DNA of 64,000 bases, from assembly GCA_030583605.1 (NCBI GenBank), contig CP129466.1, positions 2,549,001 through 2,613,000 of the forward strand, written 5' to 3'. This DNA comes from Gammaproteobacteria bacterium. GTDB lineage: Bacteria; Pseudomonadota; Gammaproteobacteria; Steroidobacterales; GCA-2729495. A program made the translations under genes and the position numbers. Of this stretch, positions 46,808-54,470 are shown piece after piece; within the stretch, counting starts at the first letter, position 1, and every line of letters begins with the position of its first letter. A model generated the notes under the pieces. The model saw nothing but the letters and a program-made list of their open reading frames with translations. It had not been told where the DNA came from and searched no databases.

Positions 46808-47308
46808 GGTTCTTTGCCGATCTGCGGGGTCATCATGCGGTGAAGGCTGCATAGGACTCCGCCCATCCCCGGGTCTCGCCGCCGGCTGGCCCTGCGGGTG
46901 CCCTCGCAGGCGTGCTCGCTGCGGAGTGCGCGCCACTCGACGTCCTTGGTCTCGTGGGCGCGCAGCAGCGGCATCCCTGCCGCTGCCTCTGTGAGCTTAG
47001 CCTTGCTCGCTACGCCTGCTCGGCCAGCCGGCTGATGGGCTCGGCCCGGAGACGGGCGGAGTCGCACCGCCCTGGCATCCGGATCCACGCCCCGGTCGTC
47101 GTGCGACACATCGCCCCTGGCGAGGCGGATGCAGCGGTGGTCACGGCCCCGGCGCGGGCATGTGTGGAGCCGGCTGCCAGGACGGCCGCAGCCGGCGCAA
47201 CCCATAGCGACGAGCACAGGGACGTGCGAGGAGCGGCACGCGCCGGGGGCGGGACCACCGCATCGTCCACCGACAACTCGCTGCACTCCCGCAGATCGGC
47301 GAAGAACC
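46808..47308 (+). mobile_element. Non-coding 0.5-kb element with 21-bp terminal inverted repeats (copy B)
   Basis: 501 bases with ends GGTTCTTTGCCGATCTGCGG and CCGCAGATCGGCGAAGAACC. The interior matches copy A (32350-32851) in inverted orientation at very high identity. It includes the conserved core with a perfect stem GCCGGCTGC/GCAGCCGGC near 47167-47194. A-tracts flank both ends. It lies between exosortase copy 2 and the O-GlcNAc transferase-like gene. No transposase or preserved protein frame is visible. Confidence 0.72.
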
Positions 47309-47352
47309 TAAAAAAAGCCCGGCCGGCCGCGTCCGGTGGCGGGGCCCGCTCG
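47309..47352 (-). terminator. Probable Rho-independent terminator of the OGT-like gene
   Basis: On the minus strand, after the stop at 47418, a GC-rich stem GCCCCGCC...GGCCGGGC is followed by CTTTTTTTAGG. The stem is imperfect but the T-run is good. It abuts copy B of the repeat element. Confidence 0.55.
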
Positions 47353-47417
47353 CCCCCTGAACCCCCAGACCGGCTGGATACCGGATGGCAGGGCGGTCCG
47401 CCCCGCCCCCTTGCCGC

Positions 47418-49292
47418 TCAACAGCCCGGCTGGTGACCGGTCTGGCACCAGGCCGTCCATTGCTCGCGATAGGCGCGTTCGAGAGTCGCGGTGAACCGGA
47501 CCGGGTCGGCGAGACTCGAGCCGCGCATGCGTTCGCTGATACCCGCGCGCGCGTTCGCGAGGGCGGCGGCATCCGCCGCCCGTGCCACCGCAAGCGCGAT
47601 GTACTCGTCTTCGTTCTCCGCAATCCACTCCGGCAGGCCGGCGTGGGTCATGATGCTCGCGCCGACGCGCGCGGCATGCCGGTTGCCGCGCATCACGAGC
47701 ACCGGTACTCCCATCCACAGCGCCTCGCAGGTGGTCGTCGTGCCGTTGTAGGGGAACGTGTCCAGCGCAAGGTCCACGCGCCCGTACAGGGCGAGGTGTG
47801 CCGGGTAGTCCGTCACCCAGGCCAGCAGTTCGATACGACCGGCGTCGATGCCGTGGCCGGCGAACTGCGCGAGGAGTCGCCGGCGCGTGGCCACGTCGTT
47901 CAGGGCATCGGATTTCAGCAGCAAGCGGGAGCCTGCCGCCCGATGCAGGATCTGCGCCCAGGCGGCGATGACCGCCGGGGTCACCTTCGCGAGGGTATTG
48001 AAGCTGCCGAAGGTCACGCCACACGGCGCCGCGACGGCGACCGCAGCCGGTACGGCGCCCGGCTGGTAGCAGAGAAAGCCCCCGGGCAGGCGCACGAGCC
48101 GCTCCGTGTGCAGCGTATCGGCCGCACCGGGCGGGTCGGCCACGTCGTCCGTCAGCCGATAGTCCATGGCCTGCAGTCCCGTGGTGTTCGGATAGCCGAG
48201 CCAGCTCACCTGTACCGGCGCGGCACGGCGGGCAAAGACGAGCAAGCGATGGCCGCCGGTGTGCCCGCCGAGATCCACGAGAATATCGATGCCGTCGGCG
48301 CGCACCTGCTGCGCAACGGCCTCGTCGCTCAGGCCGGCGATCGCCCGCCAGTGAGCGGCGAGTGCCTGCAGCGCGGTGGTCATCTCATCGGGAGCCTCGA
48401 CGCTCGCGTAACAGTGCGTCACCACCTGGCGCGGGTCGTGCGCAGCGAGCACGCCGCGGAGGAAATAGGCGACGGAGTGACGCCGGAAATCCGCCGAGAC
48501 GTAGCCCACCCGCAGTGGGCGCCCCGGATCTCTCGTGTTCGCGAATGGCAGAGCCGCTGACCGCAGCGGCGCTCCCTGGCGGGCTTCAAACTGCAATGAC
48601 TCGCGGTAGATCGGCTCCTGCGTGGTCTCAGTGTAGTTGAGCGTCAGCAGCAGGTTGGAGTGCGCGGTCGCGTGGTCGGGCCGGATCGCGAGCGCGCGGC
48701 GAAAACTCACCACCGCCTCCGCCATGCGTTGCTGCTCGCGCAGCGCATTGCCGCGATTGTTGTGCGCGCGGAAATCCTGCGGGTCGGTGGCGATGGCGCG
48801 ATCGTAGCAGTCGATGGCCTCCTGGCAGCGGCCGAGGCGCATCAGGGCGGCGCCGAGATTGAGTTGCAACCCGGGATAGGCCGGCTGTTGCCGGGCGAGT
48901 TCCTGGTAGAGCGTCACGGCGCGCTGCGGGTGCCCGAGGCTGCCCAGCGAGCAGGCGAGCGCGAAGCGCAGGTCCGCCGCATCGGGCTGGCGGGCGAGAC
49001 CGCGCTCGCAGGCGGCGGCCGCCTCGGCCGGCCGGCCGAGGCGCAGCAGCGCGTTGGCGTGGTTGCACAGGGCGACGCTATTGGCCGGATCACGCGCGAG
49101 GATGCGTTCGTAGCATGCGTTGGCAGCCGCAATGCGCCCGGCGTGCCAGTGCAGGTTGCCGAGTTCGTTCAGCGCGACCGCGTCGTTCGGGTCGAGCGCG
49201 ATGACCCGCTGCAGAGCCTCGAACGCCTCGGCCGTGCGCCCGGCCTGCAGCAGGGCTGCGATCGCGCTCAGCGCTTCTTTGTGGCCGGCCAT
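47418..49292 (-). CDS. SPINDLY/OGT-like TPR O-linked N-acetylglucosaminyltransferase-like protein (copy 1)
   Basis: 624 residues. Residues 1-220 hold about six TPR units (AEAFEALQRVIALDPNDAVALNELGNLHW and so on). The catalytic half has the OGT/SPINDLY signatures RPLRVGYVSADFRRHSVAYFLRGVL, GIDILVDLGGHTGGHRLLVFARRAAPVQVSWLGYPNTTGLQAMDYRLTD, GVTFGSFNTLAKVTPAVIAAWAQIL and RVDLALDTFPYNGTTTTCEALWMGVPV. It ends with the usual domain. Eukaryotic OGT and SPY modify Ser/Thr of proteins; bacterial members can glycosylate proteins (for example adhesins or flagellins). It lacks a signal and is cytoplasmic. A 16-base gap separates it from the methyltransferase gene upstream. A second copy is at 49977-52061. 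Confidence 0.9.
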   Translation of the reverse strand: MAGHKEALSAIAALLQAGRTAEAFEALQRVIALDPNDAVALNELGNLHWHAGRIAAANACYERILARDPANSVALCNHANALLRLGRPAEAAAACERGLARQPDAADLRFALACSLGSLGHPQRAVTLYQELARQQPAYPGLQLNLGAALMRLGRCQEAIDCYDRAIATDPQDFRAHNNRGNALREQQRMAEAVVSFRRALAIRPDHATAHSNLLLTLNYTETTQEPIYRESLQFEARQGAPLRSAALPFANTRDPGRPLRVGYVSADFRRHSVAYFLRGVLAAHDPRQVVTHCYASVEAPDEMTTALQALAAHWRAIAGLSDEAVAQQVRADGIDILVDLGGHTGGHRLLVFARRAAPVQVSWLGYPNTTGLQAMDYRLTDDVADPPGAADTLHTERLVRLPGGFLCYQPGAVPAAVAVAAPCGVTFGSFNTLAKVTPAVIAAWAQILHRAAGSRLLLKSDALNDVATRRRLLAQFAGHGIDAGRIELLAWVTDYPAHLALYGRVDLALDTFPYNGTTTTCEALWMGVPVLVMRGNRHAARVGASIMTHAGLPEWIAENEDEYIALAVARAADAAALANARAGISERMRGSSLADPVRFTATLERAYREQWTAWCQTGHQPGC

Positions 49293-49307
49293 CGCGTCGA
49301 TCGCGAC

Positions 49308-49853
49308 TTACGCCGGCGACCGCTCGGCCACCATGTTCAGCGAGATGGGCGTGCCGCGCATCGCAAACTCGCTGTTGTCGCGAAAGAGATTGAACGTCCC
49401 GACACGCAGCATGGACACGAACCCGGCTGCCTCGAGACAGATTTCCAGGAGCGACTGGTCGATGCCCGCCATGTGATAGTCGTAATGATCGACGTGCCCA
49501 CCGAAGATCATCCGCATGATGGCGAAGCGTTCCTGTGGCGAGACCCCGGGAGCAACGTACAGCCGGCACAGGCACTCCAGATCCGGCACGCTGACGAAGA
49601 GTTTGCCGCCCGGGCGCAGCACGCGACGCCACTCCTTCAGCACCGCGACGATCTCGTCCCGGTAATCGAAGTGCTCCAGTACGTGACTCGCGTAGAGCAT
49701 GCTGAATGTGCCCTCCGCGAACCGCGACAGGTCGGACGCATCGCCGACGTGGTCGACATGCCCGCCGGCTAGCGCATCAAGGATCTCCCAGCCCTCCCGG
49801 CGCTCCCGCCCGCCAATGTGCAGGCGGCGGGTCCGGTCCTGCGGCTGCTCCAT
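49308..49853 (-). CDS. Class I SAM-dependent methyltransferase (Methyltransf_11-like)
   Basis: 181 residues. RLHIGGRERREGWEILDALAG replaces the usual GxGxG start, which is typical of the 'predicted SAM-dependent methyltransferase' group near glycosyltransferases. MLYASHVLEHFDYRDEIVAVLKEWRRVLRPGGKLFVSVPDLECL is a clear motif IV-V region. The C-terminus has GAGF-like LEAAGFVSMLRVGTFN. It precedes the OGT-like gene in the same operon and is divergent from the second OGT-like gene at 49977. The target is unknown; a sugar or a modified protein is likely from context. Confidence 0.82.
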   Translation of the reverse strand: MEQPQDRTRRLHIGGRERREGWEILDALAGGHVDHVGDASDLSRFAEGTFSMLYASHVLEHFDYRDEIVAVLKEWRRVLRPGGKLFVSVPDLECLCRLYVAPGVSPQERFAIMRMIFGGHVDHYDYHMAGIDQSLLEICLEAAGFVSMLRVGTFNLFRDNSEFAMRGTPISLNMVAERSPA

Positions 49854-49976
49854 TGTTCACTCCCGGTCCGACAGAAACTGCGCCAGGTCGCGGACTGCCG
49901 ACCGGCCATCCCGGTATCATCGTCGCGGCCGACGGTGAGCCGGTGGCGGCAACCCCGTCCAGCCCGAACTCCTGAC

Positions 49977-52061
49977 ATGAATGCTAAACCAGAAAATCCC
50001 GCGACGGAGGCGCAGACGCCACTCGAGGCGGCCAACCGCGCGCTGCGCGATGCCGAGTGGGCCGAGCAGGCGGGACTGCCGGAACGGGCGGTGGCCGCGT
50101 ACCGCAAGGTGGCCGCACTGTGCCCGGCCGCCTTCGAGGTGCACAACAACCTCGCCAGCCTGCTCCTCGGTCTCGACCGCCCGACCGAAGCGCTCGATGC
50201 CGCCAACCGGGCGCTGGCGCTGAATCCGGGCGATGCGCTGGTCAACGCCAACGTCGGCCAGGCGCAGCTGCGCCTGGGCCAGGTGGAGCTGGCACTGCCC
50301 TTCATGCGTCGGGCGCTCGCCGACCGGCCGGATCTGCACCCCTTGCGCCAGCAGCTCGCCGACACCCTGCTGGAGATCGGCCGCCGGGACGAGGCCGTCG
50401 CGACCATGGCGGAAATCGACGACCGCTACCCAAACGACATCGAGGTGCTGAAGATGATGGCGAGCCTGTATCAGCGTGCGCACGCCGCGATGCAGGCCGA
50501 ACGCGTCTATCTGCGGCTGCTGCAACTCGCGCCGCAGCGCGATGCCACCTATAACGACCTCGCGCAGCTCTACATCGACTTCGCGCACTTCAGCAAGGCC
50601 AGAGATCTCGCGCTGCGGGCGCTGCACCTGAAGCCCGACCAGCCCGCGCTGTGGAACACGCTGGCGCTCGCCCAGGCGAGCCTCGGGCTGGTGAAGGACG
50701 CGCTCGCCTCCTATCGCAAGGTCATGGAGATGGCACCCAACCTCGCGATCAGTCATTCCAACATGTTGCTCACCATGCACTACTCGACCGACGTCGGCCC
50801 GGCCGAGATGGCCGAGGAGCACCGGCGCTGGGGCCGGCTGCACGCCCCGCCGGGCCTGGCGACTCGTGCGTTCCCCAACGCGCCCGACCCGGGCCGGCGC
50901 CTGCGCGTCGGCTACCTCTCGCCGGATTTCCGCCGTCACTCGGTCGCCTTCTTCTTCGAGCCGCTGCTCGATCACCGCAACCGGGAGCAGTTCGAGGTGT
51001 ATTGCTACGGCGAGGTGCGCTCGCCCGACGAGGTGACGCAGCGGATCAAGGCCAAGGCCGACCACTACCGCAACACCACGGGGATGCACGACCTGCAGTT
51101 GAGCGACCAGATCAAGGCGGACGGCGTGGACATCCTCGTCGATCTCGCCGGCCACACCGGCACCTCGCGCACGGTGCTGCTCGGCTACCGGCCGGCGCCG
51201 GTGCAGGTGACCTACTGCGGCTATCCGGATACGACCGGGATCGAGGTGGTGGATTACCGCATCACCGACGCACTGGCGGACCCGCCGGGAGTCGATGATC
51301 GCTACACCGAGACGCTGTGCCGGCTGCCGGAGGGCTTTCTCTGCTTCCGGCCGCCGGAGTCGCTGCCCGAAGTCGGCCCTGCACCCATGCTGGCGGGTGC
51401 GGCGGTGACGTTCGGATCCTTCAACCGCGAGTTCAAGGTGTCGCAGGACACCTATGACCTGTGGTGCCGCATCCTGCGCGCAGTGCCGCACTCGCGCATG
51501 ATCATGAAGTCCATCGCCGGCGGCGACCCCGCCACGCGCCGCCTGACGCTCGCGGAGTTCGAGCGCCGCGGCGTGACGCCCGACCGCATCGAGATCATCG
51601 GTTTCATCGCAGAGCAGAAAGACCACCTCGCCAGTTATCGCCGGGTGGACATCGCGCTGGACACCTATCCGTACCACGGCACCACCACCACGCTCGACTC
51701 GCTGCTGATGAGCGTCCCGGTCATCACCCTGGAGGGCTACAACCACGCGAGCCGCGTGGGCGTGAGCCTGCTGACCGCCGTCGGGCTGCCCGAATTCATC
51801 GCATCGAGCCCCGACGAGTACGTCGCCATGGCGATCGAGCTCGCGGCGCAGCCCGGGCGCGTGGCCGAACTGCACCATACGCTGCGCAACCGCCTGCTGC
51901 AGAGCCCGCTGTGCGACGGACCGCGCTTCACCCGAATCTACGAGCACGCCTTGCGCGGCATGTGGTGCAACTGGTGCCGGCAACAAGGCGCGACGCTCTC
52001 GGGCGCGCAGACGGCGATGGCGGCGTTCGATTTCGCGCCCTTGTTGAACACACGCGCGTAG
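49977..52061 (+). CDS. SPINDLY/OGT-like TPR O-linked N-acetylglucosaminyltransferase-like protein (copy 2)
   Basis: 694 residues from ATG 49977; the frame runs to 49818 but that part overlaps the divergent methyltransferase start and is not protein-like. Residues 1-300 contain about eight TPR units. The catalytic half has RRLRVGYLSPDFRRHSVAFFFEPLLDHRN, GVDILVDLAGHTGTSRTVLLGYRPAPVQVTYCGYPDTTGIEVVDYRITD, VTFGSFNREFKVSQDTYDLWCRIL and RVDIALDTYPYHGTTTTLDSLLMSVPVITLEG. It shares all landmarks with copy 1 but is only moderately similar. The gene lies opposite to the methyltransferase and copy 1, so promoters share the short divergent gap. A hairpin-repeat array follows its stop. Confidence 0.9.
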   Translation: MNAKPENPATEAQTPLEAANRALRDAEWAEQAGLPERAVAAYRKVAALCPAAFEVHNNLASLLLGLDRPTEALDAANRALALNPGDALVNANVGQAQLRLGQVELALPFMRRALADRPDLHPLRQQLADTLLEIGRRDEAVATMAEIDDRYPNDIEVLKMMASLYQRAHAAMQAERVYLRLLQLAPQRDATYNDLAQLYIDFAHFSKARDLALRALHLKPDQPALWNTLALAQASLGLVKDALASYRKVMEMAPNLAISHSNMLLTMHYSTDVGPAEMAEEHRRWGRLHAPPGLATRAFPNAPDPGRRLRVGYLSPDFRRHSVAFFFEPLLDHRNREQFEVYCYGEVRSPDEVTQRIKAKADHYRNTTGMHDLQLSDQIKADGVDILVDLAGHTGTSRTVLLGYRPAPVQVTYCGYPDTTGIEVVDYRITDALADPPGVDDRYTETLCRLPEGFLCFRPPESLPEVGPAPMLAGAAVTFGSFNREFKVSQDTYDLWCRILRAVPHSRMIMKSIAGGDPATRRLTLAEFERRGVTPDRIEIIGFIAEQKDHLASYRRVDIALDTYPYHGTTTTLDSLLMSVPVITLEGYNHASRVGVSLLTAVGLPEFIASSPDEYVAMAIELAAQPGRVAELHHTLRNRLLQSPLCDGPRFTRIYEHALRGMWCNWCRQQGATLSGAQTAMAAFDFAPLLNTRA

Positions 52062-52094
52062 GAAACGCGGCGGCGTCGAGCGGGTCGGGGCTGG

Positions 52095-52788
52095 CGCCCC
52101 CTCCTACCCGGCTTCGTGCACCGCTGTGGTCGGTCAGCACCCTGTAGGAGCGACTTCAGTCGCGACCACCACCGGCATCGCGACCACCGCACCGTTCAGC
52201 GCCGCGGCATCATCCGTCGCGGCTGGCGCCGCTCCTACACGGCTTCGTTCAGCGCCGCGGCGGCCAGCACCCTGTAGGAGCGACGTCAGTCGCGACCACC
52301 ACCGGCATCGCGACCACCGCACCGTTCAGCGCCGCGGCATCATCCGTCGCGGCTGGCGCCGCTCCTACACGGCTTCGTGCAACGCGGTGGTCGGTCAGCA
52401 CCCTGCAGGAGCGACTTCAGTCGCGGCCACCACCGGCATCGCGACCACCGCACCGTTCAGCGCCGCGTCGACCGCGAGGAGCAATCGGTCGCGGCTGGCG
52501 CCGCTCCTACACGGCTTCGTGCACCGCTGTGGTTGATCAGCACCCTGCAGGAGCGACTTCAGTCGCGGCCACCACCGGCATCGCGACCACCGCACCGTTC
52601 AGCGCCGCGTCGACCGCGAGGAGCAATCGGTCGCGGCTGGCGCCGCTCCTACACGGCTTCGTGCACCGCTGTGGTTGATCAGCACCCTGTAGGAGCGACG
52701 TCAGTCGCGACCACCACCGGCATCGCGACCACCGCACCGTTCAGCGCCGCGGCATCATCCGTCGCGGCTGGCGCCGCTCCTACCCGGC
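52095..52788 (+). repeat. Tandem array of ~131-142-bp palindromic units
   Basis: Five full units start with CTGTAGGAGCGAC or CTGCAGGAGCGAC near 52143, 52274, 52405, 52547 and 52689 (spacing 131, 131, 142, 142). Each unit has GTAGGAGCGAC-TTCA-GTCGC, an ACCACCACCGGCATCGCGACC spacer-type block, CCGTTCAGCGCCGCG and a closing GTCGCGGCTGGCGCCGCTCC arm. It fills the space between the converging OGT-like gene and the next minus-strand gene. Unit length and lack of unique spacers exclude CRISPR. Confidence 0.85.
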
Positions 52789-53694
52789 GGCGCAGGCGTC
52801 GATGAGCTGCCGGACGTAAGCGCGCCCGGCAGCATTCTCGGCGGGTACGAGTTCGTCGTGCAGGCACTGCAGCAGTTCGCGGGCGAGCGCGGCGTGGCTC
52901 TCGCGCTGGAACTGCTGCGCGCGGGCGATGACGTCCTCGCCGAGCCTCGAGCGCAGCCACGGCTCGTGGCTGATCTTCACAGCCTGCTCGAAGACGCGAC
53001 CGCCGCCGGTGCCGCGGAAGTTCCAGGCCTCCTCGACGATTTCGAGCTCGAGACCGAGGCCGTTGACCTCCGGGCTCAGCAGCTCCACGAAGCTCGTCTG
53101 GTCCATGAACAGCAATTCCCGTCGCTGCTCCGGATCGTCGAGGTGCGCCGTCACGGCCGTTCGCGGCGGCGCCTCGAGATTGCCGAGCTCGAAATTGTGG
53201 CGCGTCAGCTGTTCCCAGCCCTTGAGCAGCGCCAGCATCTTCGCTGACTTGCGGAACAGGATGAACCCGACGTTGAACATCAACCGGCCGGTCAGTTGCG
53301 CGCACTTGCTCACGTCGCGCTGGCACACGGCCATGCCGATGTCGATGCGGTCGAGCCGGTCGAAGAGTTGCAGAAACTCCGGCGTGAGGATCCGGGTGTC
53401 GGAGTCCAGGTGCAGCGTGTAGTCGTAGGGCGACTCATAGAGCGAGCGGATGCGGTCGAGCTGCCCTTCGGCCCAGAGGCTGCGGTAACTGCGCCGGGTT
53501 GCGAGCGGCACGACCGTGCTGAAACACGGGCTGCGCGCGAACGGCAGCTCGTGCAGATCGGTGTAGAGCGTGATCGGCAGCGACGGGGCGAAGTCGCGCG
53601 CGCTGCAGGCCGAGAGAAACGCTTCCGCCACGTACTGCGGCCGGCGTGTCGCCACGTACACGATGCCGCGGTTCATGCGGTCCAGGCCGGTCAT
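52780..53694 (-). CDS. GT-A-like nucleotide-sugar transferase family protein
   Basis: 304 residues. The start ATG 53694 overlaps the sulfotransferase-like gene's stop (ATGA); a frame extending to 54096 lies antisense-like in that gene and is not real. MNRGIVYVATRRPQYVAEAFLSACSARDFAPSLPITLYTD is a GT8-like opening. The DxD motif is in YTLHLDSDTRIL (Asp97/Asp99), followed by FNVGFILFRKSAKMLALLKGWEQL and LLFMDQTSFVELL. It lacks a signal and is cytoplasmic. The fold points to a glycosyltransferase using a nucleotide sugar, with function unproven. The stop lies inside the last palindromic unit of the repeat array. Confidence 0.75.
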   Translation of the reverse strand: MTGLDRMNRGIVYVATRRPQYVAEAFLSACSARDFAPSLPITLYTDLHELPFARSPCFSTVVPLATRRSYRSLWAEGQLDRIRSLYESPYDYTLHLDSDTRILTPEFLQLFDRLDRIDIGMAVCQRDVSKCAQLTGRLMFNVGFILFRKSAKMLALLKGWEQLTRHNFELGNLEAPPRTAVTAHLDDPEQRRELLFMDQTSFVELLSPEVNGLGLELEIVEEAWNFRGTGGGRVFEQAVKISHEPWLRSRLGEDVIARAQQFQRESHAALARELLQCLHDELVPAENAAGRAYVRQLIDACAAG

Positions 53695-54470
53695 CGGGCG
53701 GCACCGAGACCGAGACGGGCGAGCACGTCCCGGTCGAGGCAAGCGAGGAACTGCGCGCGCTGCCCGGCGTCCGCGGCATCCGCTGATGCGGGTTCGCGTT
53801 CGAGACCATCGGGCGGTTGCGCGCCGAGCAGCTCGTAGACCTCCTCCATTTCGCGCGGATGCAGGTAGTGGCCGGGCAGGCGCTGGCCGGGTAACCGCTC
53901 GAGGCGCAGCCCGGCTGCCAGGCGCTCGAGCCACGGTTCCGGGTCGCGCCGCAGGGCATCCGTGTCCACGATGGCGCTGCGTTCGCCGAGCGCGCCAAGC
54001 CAGGCACGGTGGCTTGCGTCCCAGAAGGCGGCGGCCGCCGCCGGTGCCACGCCGTGCAGCAGAAAACCCGGATACTCGCGGCTGATCCGCAGGCAACTCG
54101 CGTACCAGGCGCCAGGGTCACGCACGGCCAGGGCGACGCCGAAATTCTGCTCGCGCTGCTGCGTGGCTGCCGCGCGATACAACGGACTCGCGGTGACGCG
54201 TGTCCACGCCTGCGGGTGCTCGCGCACGAATGCCTGAAGGTTCTGGCGATAGCGCGGGTCCACGTAGTCGTCGAGGCCGAGTTCGGTGCGATCGCGGAAG
54301 ATCGGACCGTGTTTCCAGCCGAGCAGCATGGTCGCCGTGCCTACCGCCGCGAAGTTGTGTCGCAATGCCCAGGTGAGCAGGTTCGTGCCCGAACGCATCA
54401 GGCCCGCGATGCGTACGACGGTCATCGTCCCGGAACCGGCGCCGCCCCCGGCGTGGCGCGTGGCAGGCAT
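53691..54470 (-). CDS. Sulfotransferase-like P-loop protein
   Basis: 259 residues from ATG 54470 (TGATG overlap with the oxygenase gene); ATG 54425 (MTVVRIAGLMRS) is an alternative and better matches where similarity starts. The 5'-PSB-type loop is RIAGLMRSGTNLLTWALRHNF, and the 3'-phosphate-binding region is FGVALAVRDPGAWYASCLRISREYP, a PAPS-binding pattern. Overall length fits the sulfotransferase superfamily. A sulfate donor reaction on a sugar or a protein is likely but unproven, since related proteins without sulfotransferase activity exist. It sits between the TPR/2OG-oxygenase and the GT-A-like gene. Confidence 0.75.
   Translation of the reverse strand: MPATRHAGGGAGSGTMTVVRIAGLMRSGTNLLTWALRHNFAAVGTATMLLGWKHGPIFRDRTELGLDDYVDPRYRQNLQAFVREHPQAWTRVTASPLYRAAATQQREQNFGVALAVRDPGAWYASCLRISREYPGFLLHGVAPAAAAAFWDASHRAWLGALGERSAIVDTDALRRDPEPWLERLAAGLRLERLPGQRLPGHYLHPREMEEVYELLGAQPPDGLEREPASADAADAGQRAQFLACLDRDVLARLGLGAAR

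Noticed and set aside
46396..47286. Protein frames inside the 0.5-kb repeat elements
   Set aside because: Frames are open in several phases on both strands in the copies, are interrupted in others, and differ in start and end; no consistent protein is conserved.
49917..51986. 689-codon minus-strand frame opposite OGT-like copy 2
   Set aside because: It is antisense to a gene with complete catalytic motifs; its product is composition-biased.
52095..52788. CRISPR array
   Set aside because: Units are 131-142 bp, palindromic and nearly identical throughout; there are no unique spacers of constant length and no cas genes.
52780..54096. 438-residue form of the GT-A-like protein
   Set aside because: The extra N-terminus reads out of frame through the sulfotransferase-like gene and is Arg/Ala-rich without features.
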